Shown here piece after piece: positions 1-7,786 of a stretch of DNA of 64,000 nucleotides; the first letter of the stretch is position 1, and each line of letters opens with the position of its first letter. Location of the stretch: positions 48,959 through 112,958 of the forward strand of contig CANIVF010000005.1 in the NCBI GenBank assembly GCA_947470895.1, read 5' to 3'. Under the pieces are notes generated by a model, which did no database searches, was not told where the DNA came from, and was given only the letters and a program-made list of their open reading frames with translations. Position numbers and translations under genes: made by a program. This DNA is from Bacteroidota bacterium. Its GTDB lineage: Bacteria > Bacteroidota > Bacteroidia > Cytophagales > Cyclobacteriaceae.

Positions 1-336
1 CAAGACATTATGATTTCCTTTGCTCAAACAGCAGCCGTGCAAATGCCCGGTGGTATTATCGTGTTGTCGATGGATTTGATTGATTACTCGTTGGCAGAAA
101 TCAGTCGTTATGTAGAAGAGAATGATGCCAAGATCATCAGTAGTTCTATGATCGAGGACCCCCTGGATAAAGGCAAAATTAAACTTACCCTTAAAATCAA
201 TCAGGTAGAATTGAATCGTGTTGTTGCCACGCTGGAGCGTTTTGGATACCGTGTGATTGGTCGATATAATGAGATCAAGCGCGACACCGGTGAGAAAGAA
301 AAGATTGATATGTTGTTACGATACCTCGACATCTAA
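1..336 (+). CDS. CBS-domain protein, C-terminal part (partial at window start)
   Basis: The reading frame is open from base 1, so the gene begins before the window and only about the last 111 residues are visible. The visible part resembles the C-terminal ACT-like region of Bacteroidota CBS-domain proteins that sit directly upstream of NAD kinase: it contains IIVLSMDLIDYSLAEISRYV and ends with GYRVIGRYNE plus a charged tail. A first ATG lies at base 10 but there is no reason to start there. Only 11 bases separate the stop from the nadK start, so the two are probably co-transcribed. The CBS pair itself would lie outside the window, so the family name rests on context and the tail. Confidence 0.6.
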   Translation, partial: QDIMISFAQTAAVQMPGGIIVLSMDLIDYSLAEISRYVEENDAKIISSSMIEDPLDKGKIKLTLKINQVELNRVVATLERFGYRVIGRYNEIKRDTGEKEKIDMLLRYLDI

Positions 337-347
337 TCAACCCATCC

Positions 348-1223
348 ATGCGCATCGGTATACACGGCAGAGACTTTAAGACAAAATCATCTCGATTTAT
401 TGATAAGTTGCTTGATCAACTGAAACAGTATAATGCTGAAATCTGGTTGTCATCGAAATTTGTTAAGCAAGTAAAATCCAGTTCACTAAAAGGCATTAAA
501 TACAAAAGCTTTGAACTGGGCGACAATCTGAAAAGCCTGGATTTCTTTTTTTCACTGGGAGGTGATGGCACTATGCTGGAGTCCGTAACATTTGTTGGAA
601 AATCAGAAGTGCCCATTTTAGGAATCAATACCGGGCGACTGGGATTTTTGGCAACCACAAGTCGTGAACACGCAGATAAAACGTTGGCCTCAATCTTCAA
701 GGGAAACTATAAAATTGAAAGCCGAACCTTATTAAGACTGATTTCAACACCCAAGCTTTTTGGCAATCTTAACTTTGCTTTGAATGATTTAACTATCATG
801 AAGAAGGACACCTCATCCATGATTACGGTTCATGTATATGTAGATGGTGAGTTATTGAATTCCTATTGGGCCGATGGCGTTATTGTTTCGACCCCAACAG
901 GATCTACAGGGTATTCTTTGAGTTGTGGTGGGCCATTGGTTTATCCAAAATCGGAGAGCTTTGTGATTACGCCAGTCAGTCCGCATAATTTAGGTTCGCG
1001 CCCTATCGTTATAGCAGACAATTCAGAAATTTCATTTCAAATTGAAGGGCGCAGTAAAAAATACCTGGTTTCGGTTGATTCCCGATTTGAGACCATTGAT
1101 GATACAGTTAAGTTGGTAGTGAAAAAAGAGAAATTCAAGGTAAAGCTGGTGATTCTACCGGGCCATCATTATTTCAAAACTTTGCGTCAGAAACTTAATT
1201 GGGGGCTCGACATTCGCAATTAA
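348..1223 (+). CDS. nadK: NAD kinase
   Basis: Cytosolic enzyme that phosphorylates NAD to NADP using ATP or polyphosphate. The 291-residue product has the family hallmarks: the GGDGT diacylglycerol-kinase-like loop at residues 71-75, the NTGRLGFLA segment shortly after, an NDL motif near residue 145, and the glycine-rich TPTGSTGYSLSCGGP segment near 180-194. Length is normal for bacterial NadK. The ATG start lies 11 bases after the CBS-domain gene, suggesting one operon. No oddities seen. Confidence 0.95.
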   Translation: MRIGIHGRDFKTKSSRFIDKLLDQLKQYNAEIWLSSKFVKQVKSSSLKGIKYKSFELGDNLKSLDFFFSLGGDGTMLESVTFVGKSEVPILGINTGRLGFLATTSREHADKTLASIFKGNYKIESRTLLRLISTPKLFGNLNFALNDLTIMKKDTSSMITVHVYVDGELLNSYWADGVIVSTPTGSTGYSLSCGGPLVYPKSESFVITPVSPHNLGSRPIVIADNSEISFQIEGRSKKYLVSVDSRFETIDDTVKLVVKKEKFKVKLVILPGHHYFKTLRQKLNWGLDIRN

Positions 1224-1249
1224 CACTAAAATATTCGCCTGTTTTTTTA

Positions 1250-1257
1250 TAAGTTTG
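1250..1257 (+). promoter_or_regulatory. candidate -7 promoter element (TAAGTTTG) for the DUF6089 gene
   Basis: The octamer fits the Bacteroidota -7 consensus TAnnTTTG and lies 22 bases before the ATG at 1280, in the only gap between nadK and the DUF6089 genes. No clear -33 TTTG was found at the usual distance. Confidence 0.35.
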
Positions 1258-1279
1258 TGGTTCTCAAACGACTGTCTCC

Positions 1280-2341
1280 ATGAGAAAAGTAATATTTAGT
1301 ATTTTATGCCTCGTCTTTCTTATTGGTTTATCAGAGCATGCTCTTGGCCAGATCAAGAGAAAATCAATCAAGAGGAACAATAAGCGAATGGCTTCTTTCA
1401 AAGGAAAAAAGTCTGGCTTCAAGAATAAGGCATATAGTGCTTTTGGTGTTTCTTTAAATGCTTTTAATTATTACGGAGACATATCTCCCCAACCTCAGAA
1501 TGTAAGTACAGATATATCATTTACGAGACCTGCTTTAGGATTTTCATTTATGCATCGTTTTGGACCGAGATATACTTTTTTAACTCAGTTTATGTATGGC
1601 ACACTTAAGGGTGCTGATGCAGAATCTGCCGACTTTGGTGATCCGGAAAACGGAAAATACAGATATCAGAGGAATCTATCTTTTAGAAACCGCATCAAAG
1701 AACTTTCCATGCTCGCATACTTTGATTTGTTTGAAAATGATGCCACCTACCGTAGCCGTGTGAAATGGACGCCCTATGTTTACGTGGGTGTTACTGGTTT
1801 TTTGCATAATCCTCAAGCTTTGGCTCCTGCCACAGATTTATCTGGTGCAGCATTGGCGGAGGCTGGCCAATGGGTGGATTTGCAACCATTGGGCACAGAA
1901 GGACAATACTCTACCTTGTTAGATACCGATGCAAATAGTGGGATTAAACCCTATAGCAAAATACAGGTTGCTATACCAATTGGACTTGGTGCTCGTTTTA
2001 GGGTAAACGAAGTTATTGACTTGTGGGCAGAAATTGGTTTTAGGTATACATTTACCGATTACCTTGATGATGTTAGTAAAAACTATGTTGATCTGGGGGT
2101 GCTAAATAGCCCACTCGCAAAAGCGATGTCTTACCGAAGCAATGAATTATCAGCCAGTGAGTTACCAACACTTAAACCCTATCTCGCCAGAGATGGAAAA
2201 ACATATAATACCATACCCGGCTATGGACAGGAATCTCAATATAATATCCGTGGTTCAAAAGACAAAGATATTTATATGGTAACAAGTATTCGTCTTACCT
2301 ACATTATCGGGGCTACCTTTCATAAAGCAAAATACAGATAG
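1280..2341 (+). CDS. DUF6089-type outer membrane beta-barrel protein
   Basis: 353 residues with an N-terminal signal peptide (hydrophobic core VIFSILCLVFLIGL, cleavage near LGQ) followed by a basic stretch (KRKSIKRNNKRM). The rest is aromatic-rich alternating beta-strand sequence typical of outer-membrane barrels, opening with FGVSLNAFNYYGDIS and ending in a strand around IRLTYIIGATF. The family is a conserved Bacteroidota barrel, usually found between nadK and uppS/bamA as here. Its role is unknown; location suggests an envelope function. A shorter paralogue follows 11 bases downstream. Confidence 0.75.
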   Translation: MRKVIFSILCLVFLIGLSEHALGQIKRKSIKRNNKRMASFKGKKSGFKNKAYSAFGVSLNAFNYYGDISPQPQNVSTDISFTRPALGFSFMHRFGPRYTFLTQFMYGTLKGADAESADFGDPENGKYRYQRNLSFRNRIKELSMLAYFDLFENDATYRSRVKWTPYVYVGVTGFLHNPQALAPATDLSGAALAEAGQWVDLQPLGTEGQYSTLLDTDANSGIKPYSKIQVAIPIGLGARFRVNEVIDLWAEIGFRYTFTDYLDDVSKNYVDLGVLNSPLAKAMSYRSNELSASELPTLKPYLARDGKTYNTIPGYGQESQYNIRGSKDKDIYMVTSIRLTYIIGATFHKAKYR

Positions 2342-2352
2342 TCTAATCAAGA

Positions 2353-3057
2353 ATGGGTAAGACACACTTTCTGATTCTTTTATTGTTATTGGTCTTACAA
2401 AAAACCGATGTGACAGCGCAACAAATACTTGGGCATAGAGCAGAGCTAGGTTTTGGATTGGGCACTTTCAACTATACAGGTGATTTAGTAAGGACCTATA
2501 ATCTAGCCACTTCAAAGCCAGCGGCAACTGTTTTTTTCAGGTCTAATATCAGTAACGTAATAAGTTTGCGCACCGCCATCACCGCAGGCAAGATCGGGGC
2601 ATCTGATTCGGTCACTCCTATTGATGCGTTTGCAGTAAAAAGGGATGCTTCTTTTAACCTCTTTCTGTTTGAAGCCGCAGGAACTTTCGAATATCACTTT
2701 TTAGATTGGAGAGATAGCAAACGAAAATTAAGGTTTACCCCATATTTGTTCGCAGGGGCAGGACTGTTTGGTATATCCGGAGCGGAAAAAAAGACGGCAG
2801 AGTATAGTAACATACAAATGACCATTCCATTTGGTGGAGGCATGAAGTATGTACTCAATCCCAAGTACTACATAGCTTTTGAATTTGGGATCAGAAAGAC
2901 GTTTTTTGATTATCTTGATAATGTTTCAGACGGGAGTTCTGCGGTTAAAAATTACCAGTACGGTAATTCATTTGATTACGATAATTACTTTTTCACGGCC
3001 ATTACCCTCACCTATACTTTTTACGATATTCCTTGTCCTGGAAGCCCATATCGTTAA
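2353..3057 (+). CDS. Outer membrane beta-barrel protein, DUF6089-like paralogue
   Basis: 234 residues with a signal peptide (FLILLLLLVLQKTDVTAQQ). It shares with the preceding gene the early FNYTGDL / FNYYGDI strand, a mid-protein 'YLFAGAGLFG' strand, and the segment FFDYLDNVSDG (compare FTDYLDDVSKN upstream), so the two arose by tandem duplication. It lacks the basic linker and long loops of its neighbour. Function unknown; probably an eight- to ten-stranded barrel in the outer membrane. Confidence 0.7.
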   Translation: MGKTHFLILLLLLVLQKTDVTAQQILGHRAELGFGLGTFNYTGDLVRTYNLATSKPAATVFFRSNISNVISLRTAITAGKIGASDSVTPIDAFAVKRDASFNLFLFEAAGTFEYHFLDWRDSKRKLRFTPYLFAGAGLFGISGAEKKTAEYSNIQMTIPFGGGMKYVLNPKYYIAFEFGIRKTFFDYLDNVSDGSSAVKNYQYGNSFDYDNYFFTAITLTYTFYDIPCPGSPYR

Positions 3058-3156
3058 TTTAATCATCGTTTTGTCAACTTTTTTAGTTTTTGAATCATCC
3101 TTCTAAGGCTAATTGTTTAAGTCTTTAATTGTAATGAGGAAGTTTGGAAAAAAGGC

Positions 3157-3164
3157 TACTTTTG
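3157..3164 (+). promoter_or_regulatory. candidate -7 promoter element (TACTTTTG) for uppS
   Basis: The octamer matches TAnnTTTG and ends only 7 bases before the GTG start at 3172, so a transcript starting the usual short distance downstream would be leaderless or nearly so. No convincing -33 element was seen. Confidence 0.4.
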
Positions 3165-3171
3165 CCCCCTT

Positions 3172-3915
3172 GTGGCATCACTAAAAGAAAATATAGACTT
3201 CCGTAATTTACCCAAACACATTGCCGTTATTATGGACGGAAATGGGCGATGGGCAAAAGGAAAAGGTGCGGCCCGTATTTTCGGACATCGCAATGCGATA
3301 CAGGCGGTGAAAGATGTGACTGAAGGATGCGGTGAATTGGGGATAAAATACCTGACCCTATATGCTTTTAGCACCGAAAATTGGGGTAGACCAAAAGACG
3401 AAGTAGACGGTTTAATGGAGTTATTGGTAAACACCTTGCAAAAAGAAATTAAAACGCTGCACGAAAATCAGGTTAAACTCCAAACCATAGGAGACATCAG
3501 TCATCTGCCTGTTGATTGTCAGAAAAATCTGGCAAAAGCAAAAGAGGCAACACAAAATAACAGAGGGCTTATACTTCAATTGGCGCTTAACTATAGCGGA
3601 AGATGGGAGATTCTGGAAGCAGTGAAGAAACTAGGTGATGAGATAAAAAAAGGACTAATACAACCTGGCGAAATTGATGAGCAACACTTTTCTAAGCACT
3701 TGCAAACTTCAGGTGTTCCTGATCCGGAGTTGCTCATAAGAACAAGTGGAGAACTTCGCATAAGTAATTTTCTACTATGGCAAATCGCATATACGGAGAT
3801 ATTCATAACTCAAACCTTATGGCCTGATTTCAGAAAAGAAAATTTGTATGAGGCTATTTGTGCATATCAGAAAAGAGAAAGAAGGTTTGGAAAAGTATTG
3901 GACCCAATAGGCTAA
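3172..3915 (+). CDS. uppS: Isoprenyl transferase (undecaprenyl diphosphate synthase)
   Basis: Cytosolic/peripheral cis-prenyltransferase that condenses isopentenyl diphosphates onto farnesyl diphosphate to make the C55 lipid carrier for peptidoglycan and other surface glycans. The 247-residue product carries MDGNGRWAKG at residues 21-30 with the catalytic Asp22, FSTENWGRP at 66-74, and the C-terminal RTSGELRISNFLLWQ region that binds pyrophosphate. The start is a GTG; the sequence from it aligns with the normal N-terminus and no nearby in-frame ATG precedes the MDGNG motif. bamA starts 7 bases after the stop, consistent with an envelope operon. Confidence 0.95.
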   Translation: MASLKENIDFRNLPKHIAVIMDGNGRWAKGKGAARIFGHRNAIQAVKDVTEGCGELGIKYLTLYAFSTENWGRPKDEVDGLMELLVNTLQKEIKTLHENQVKLQTIGDISHLPVDCQKNLAKAKEATQNNRGLILQLALNYSGRWEILEAVKKLGDEIKKGLIQPGEIDEQHFSKHLQTSGVPDPELLIRTSGELRISNFLLWQIAYTEIFITQTLWPDFRKENLYEAICAYQKRERRFGKVLDPIG

Positions 3916-3922
3916 TTTTAGA

Positions 3923-6625
3923 ATGAAGAATTTTATACTTGTAACCGCGCTTTCTCTTTTTTGCATAGGTGCTTTGCACGCTCAATTCAGAAGCAGCAAA
4001 GGCCAAACCCAGTCCTCGACAGATGCGGTACTTAACTATGCATCCCCGCAAGAATATATCATCGCGGGCTTGGAGGTTACCGGACTCAATGTGTTGGATA
4101 AAAGCGCTATGATTTCACTTACCGGTCTAAAGATTGGAGATAAAATAAAAATACCGGGAGATGCTATTGCCGGTGCCATACGAAAACTCTGGAAACATGG
4201 CCTAATAGGAGATGCCATCATTCTGGTACAGAAAATAGAAGGGACCAATGTTTTTTTAGAAGTCAGGTTAGCTGAACGCCCACGCCTTACCGAATTTTAT
4301 TTTGTTGGTATAAGCAAATCTCGCCAAACTTCATTGAAAGAAGACTTAAGTCTGATAAAAGGAAAGATTGTAAATGATGCCACGATTCGAAACGCAGAAC
4401 TAAGTGTTAAAAAACACTTCGTAAAGAAAGGGTTTTTAAACACCGTGGTAAAGATTGTACAGGAATTTGACACCGTGAGCCGTGGCGGTGTGAAGTTACG
4501 GATAGATGTTGATCTGAAGTCGAAAGTGCGGATTAACGAAGTTCAGATTGTGGGTAATCAGGATGTTGAAGATGCCAAGCTCAAAAGTAAGTTAAAGAAA
4601 ACCAAAGAGCATGCGCGGATAAATATCCACAGAGTTATCTTAGGCGAGGCTCTTAGATTCAGACCAAGAAAATTGAAACCTGTACTGGAGGCAAGTCGCT
4701 CGGTAAGTTCACTCGATGTAAAAGAATTTATTAATAAGAATATTAAACTGAATATTTTTAGCGGATCAAAATTTATCAAATCTGAATACGAAGAAGATAA
4801 GCAGAAATTGATTGAGTACTATAACTCGCAAGGTTATCGTGATGCAGAGATCATTTCCGATTCAATCGTTCGCTATGATGACAAAAACATTAATGTAATT
4901 ATCAATGTTTATGAAGGGAGAAAGTACTACTTCCGCAATATTAATTGGGTAGGTAATTACATTCACAGCACCAATACACTGAATAAAATTCTGGACATCA
5001 ATAAAGGAGATGTTTATAACAATGAGCTACTTGTTAAAAAAACCACGTTCAATCCAAAGGGTGCCGATATCAGTGGCCTCTACATGGATGATGGTTATTT
5101 ATTTTTTAGTGTAGTACCCATAGAGGTGGCCGTATCCGGGGACTCTATTGATATTGAGATGCGTGTGCGTGAAGGAAATCAGGCCACGATTGATGAGGTA
5201 ATTATCAGTGGTAATGAGAGAACCAATGATCACGTAATTCGTAGAGAGCTCAGCACTATACCAGGTCAAAAATTCAGAAGATCGGATTTGATCAGAACCC
5301 AACAGCAATTAGGGCAAATGGGATATTTTAATGCACAAAAAATTGAGCAAGATATTCGCCCCGATCCTTCTGATGGAACAGTGGATATAGAGTGGAAAGT
5401 AGAAGAGCAATCGAACGATCAAATTGAATTATCAGGAGGTTGGGGTGGATACTATGGATTTGTTGGTACGGTCGGACTTTCTTTCAATAACTTCTCGATG
5501 CGCAATGTTCCAAACTTTAAAAAATGGAAACCACTTCCTGTTGGTGATGGACAAAGACTATCGTTGCGCGCGCAAGCCAATGGTAAATCCTTCCAGAGCT
5601 ATAGTCTTTCCTTCACCGAACCTTGGTTGGGAGGCAGAAAACCGAACTCACTTACGGTTAGTTTAAATAAATCCATTTCAAGATTGGCTAACCAAAGCTA
5701 TGAGTTCACCGATCAAACATCTTTAAAGCAAGGTGGCATTACAATCGGGTTAGGGCGCAGATTGGAGTGGCCCGACAACTACTTTGTACTTACTCATTCA
5801 CTATCATTTCTGGTTTACAAATACAGTAACTATTTCAATTCGCCAGTATTGCCTACGGTTGGTAGAACCAAGGAGATCATGTTAAATACAACACTTTCCC
5901 GCAACAGTATTGATAATCCAATGTATCCATCTGCGGGTTCAACGATATCACTTAGTTTAAGTCTAACACCTCCTTATTCTTTATGGCGCGATCCAAGTTA
6001 TTTATCAGATAAAGATAGAAGGTACGAGTGGACAGAATTGCATAAGTGGATGTTTGACTTTAAATACTATTTGAAATTAATAGGAAGCGATAAACCAGAT
6101 GGCCGTAGCCTCGTTTTGGAAACAAAGGCCCATTTCGGATTCATAGGTACCTATAATAGTAATTTAGGCCCTGGTCCCTTTCAGCGATTCGTAATGGGAG
6201 GCGATGGTTTAGCTGGAGGATTTAATTCATTTGTGTTAGGGCAGGAAATCATTGGCCTAAGAGGTTATCCTAATAACCAAGTGACACCACCTCTTTATTC
6301 TAAGCGTGGCACACAGCAGTCTCCTGGAATTGAAGGTGGAATTGCATACAATAAATTTGGAATGGAGCTTCGTTATCCTGTATCTACCAGCCAATCGGCA
6401 ACTATCTATGGGTTCTTGTTCACTGAAGCCGGTAATAACTGGAACAATTACCAGGAGCATAATCCCTTCAAATTGTATAAGTCGGCAGGGGTTGGTGCGA
6501 GAATATTTATGCCAGCATTCGGTTTAATTGGACTTAACTGGGCTTATGGATTTGACACATTACCTTTCGCAACAAAGATAAGTGGCTCACAATTCCACTT
6601 CACTATAGGTCAGCAAATCAGATAG
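3923..6625 (+). CDS. bamA: Outer membrane protein assembly factor BamA
   Basis: Central Omp85 component that folds beta-barrel proteins into the outer membrane. The 900-residue product has a signal peptide (ILVTALSLFCIGALHAQ), repeated POTRA domains over roughly residues 45-430 (alternating segments such as INEVQIVGNQD and IDEVIISGNERT), and a C-terminal Omp85 barrel from about 440 to the end. The diagnostic L6-loop motif LRGY lies near residue 780. It is longer than E. coli BamA (810), which is usual in Bacteroidota. It sits between uppS and two OmpH/Skp-like chaperone genes, a standard arrangement. Confidence 0.95.
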   Translation: MKNFILVTALSLFCIGALHAQFRSSKGQTQSSTDAVLNYASPQEYIIAGLEVTGLNVLDKSAMISLTGLKIGDKIKIPGDAIAGAIRKLWKHGLIGDAIILVQKIEGTNVFLEVRLAERPRLTEFYFVGISKSRQTSLKEDLSLIKGKIVNDATIRNAELSVKKHFVKKGFLNTVVKIVQEFDTVSRGGVKLRIDVDLKSKVRINEVQIVGNQDVEDAKLKSKLKKTKEHARINIHRVILGEALRFRPRKLKPVLEASRSVSSLDVKEFINKNIKLNIFSGSKFIKSEYEEDKQKLIEYYNSQGYRDAEIISDSIVRYDDKNINVIINVYEGRKYYFRNINWVGNYIHSTNTLNKILDINKGDVYNNELLVKKTTFNPKGADISGLYMDDGYLFFSVVPIEVAVSGDSIDIEMRVREGNQATIDEVIISGNERTNDHVIRRELSTIPGQKFRRSDLIRTQQQLGQMGYFNAQKIEQDIRPDPSDGTVDIEWKVEEQSNDQIELSGGWGGYYGFVGTVGLSFNNFSMRNVPNFKKWKPLPVGDGQRLSLRAQANGKSFQSYSLSFTEPWLGGRKPNSLTVSLNKSISRLANQSYEFTDQTSLKQGGITIGLGRRLEWPDNYFVLTHSLSFLVYKYSNYFNSPVLPTVGRTKEIMLNTTLSRNSIDNPMYPSAGSTISLSLSLTPPYSLWRDPSYLSDKDRRYEWTELHKWMFDFKYYLKLIGSDKPDGRSLVLETKAHFGFIGTYNSNLGPGPFQRFVMGGDGLAGGFNSFVLGQEIIGLRGYPNNQVTPPLYSKRGTQQSPGIEGGIAYNKFGMELRYPVSTSQSATIYGFLFTEAGNNWNNYQEHNPFKLYKSAGVGARIFMPAFGLIGLNWAYGFDTLPFATKISGSQFHFTIGQQIR

Positions 6626-6628
6626 AAA

Positions 6629-7162
6629 ATGCGTTTTTTTGCCACGATAATATTCTTTCTAGTTTTCGGCCTGAATTTTGTCTCTGCACAGAAGTTCGGA
6701 TACTTTGATTCTGACTTTGTGCTAAGCAAGATGCCAGAATACAATAAAGCTCAGGGCGAGATAGATCAGTTGTCGAATGCATGGCAAAAAGAGATTGAAG
6801 ACATGCAATTGAAAGTAGATGAACTTTATCGTACCTATCAGGCAGAACAAGTATTGCTGACAGAAGAGATGAAACAGGAAAGATTAGAGACGATTAAAAA
6901 AAAGGAGACAGAGTTGAAGGATTATCAGAAGAAAGTATTTGGGTTTGGCGGGTTGTTTTTTTTGAAAAAACAGGAATTGATTAAACCTTTGCAGGACAAG
7001 ATTTTTGATGCGGTGGAAAAGGTAGCAAAAGCAAATCGTTTGGCTTTTGTGTTTGATAAAGCGGCCGAGTTAGTGATTGTTTACACAGACCCTCGTCATG
7101 ATTACACCGATTTTATTTTAGAAGAATTAGGATTAGGAGACCCCAACGATAAAGTCAAATAA
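6629..7162 (+). CDS. OmpH/Skp family periplasmic chaperone
   Basis: Skp-like proteins hold unfolded outer-membrane proteins in the periplasm and deliver them to BamA. This 177-residue product has a signal peptide (FFATIIFFLVFGLNFVSAQ), the family N-terminal strand KFGYFDSDFVLSKMPEY, a long charged helical hairpin at about residues 45-120 that should form the coiled-coil tentacle, and the C-terminal LAFVFDKA strand. The gene starts 3 bases after bamA, so it is probably co-translated with it. A second copy follows. Confidence 0.9.
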   Translation: MRFFATIIFFLVFGLNFVSAQKFGYFDSDFVLSKMPEYNKAQGEIDQLSNAWQKEIEDMQLKVDELYRTYQAEQVLLTEEMKQERLETIKKKETELKDYQKKVFGFGGLFFLKKQELIKPLQDKIFDAVEKVAKANRLAFVFDKAAELVIVYTDPRHDYTDFILEELGLGDPNDKVK

Positions 7163-7186
7163 ATTAAACAACTAACGTGAATTGAA

Positions 7187-7738
7187 ATGAGAACAGTTTT
7201 TTTACTTCTTTTTTGTGTATTTGCAGTAAGTGCACAAGCCCAGGAAACACAGAAGATTGGCTATGCCGATTGGGAATACATTTTTAGTCAGCTGCCTGAA
7301 TTCAAGCAAATTGATAATGAGCTAAAAACACATGGCACACAACTTGAAAATCAGTTGAAAGCGAAATATTCTGATTATGAAGCAAAGGTGAAGGCGTATC
7401 AAGGTATTCCTGCGACTACACCTGATGCTATTAAAGCGGATAAGGAACGAGAGCTTGCTGGTTTACAGGAAAGCATTCAAAAGTTTCAGCAAGACGCACA
7501 AACGTCATTGCAAAATAAACAAACTGCTTTGATGGATCCTGTTTTCAAAAAAGTGGGAAAGGCAATTGAAGATGTCGCAAAAGAAAATGGCTTTGCTTTC
7601 ATCATGGCTCCACAGGTTGTGGGCGGTGGAGATATTCTGTTGTACAGCGATGAAAAGTATAATATCTCAAATCTTGTATTGAAGAAGTTGGGTGTAACCC
7701 CTCAACCGGTTCCGGCTACACCTGCCATAAAGAAGTAA
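7187..7738 (+). CDS. OmpH/Skp family periplasmic chaperone, second copy
   Basis: 183 residues, same architecture as its upstream neighbour: signal peptide ending at SAQAQ, the strand KIGYADWEYIFSQLPE, a Gln/Lys-rich helical hairpin at about residues 45-120, then FAFIMAPQ and a proline-rich tail (TPQPVPATP). The hairpin is richer in Gln/Ala and the tail differs, so the two copies have diverged and may serve different clients. It is followed by a terminator, making it the last gene of the envelope block. Confidence 0.9.
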   Translation: MRTVFLLLFCVFAVSAQAQETQKIGYADWEYIFSQLPEFKQIDNELKTHGTQLENQLKAKYSDYEAKVKAYQGIPATTPDAIKADKERELAGLQESIQKFQQDAQTSLQNKQTALMDPVFKKVGKAIEDVAKENGFAFIMAPQVVGGGDILLYSDEKYNISNLVLKKLGVTPQPVPATPAIKK

Positions 7739-7758
7739 TATTTCAGTATTGTAGACGT

Positions 7759-7786
7759 AAAAGCCCTGCGAATACAGGGCTTTTTT
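7759..7786. terminator. Rho-independent terminator between ompH/skp and uvrA
   Basis: Inverted repeat AAAAGCCCTG (7759-7768) and CAGGGCTTTT (7775-7784) with a 6-base loop and T-rich 3' flank. It should work on both strands. On the minus side it overlaps the uvrA stop codon (7785-7787). Confidence 0.8.
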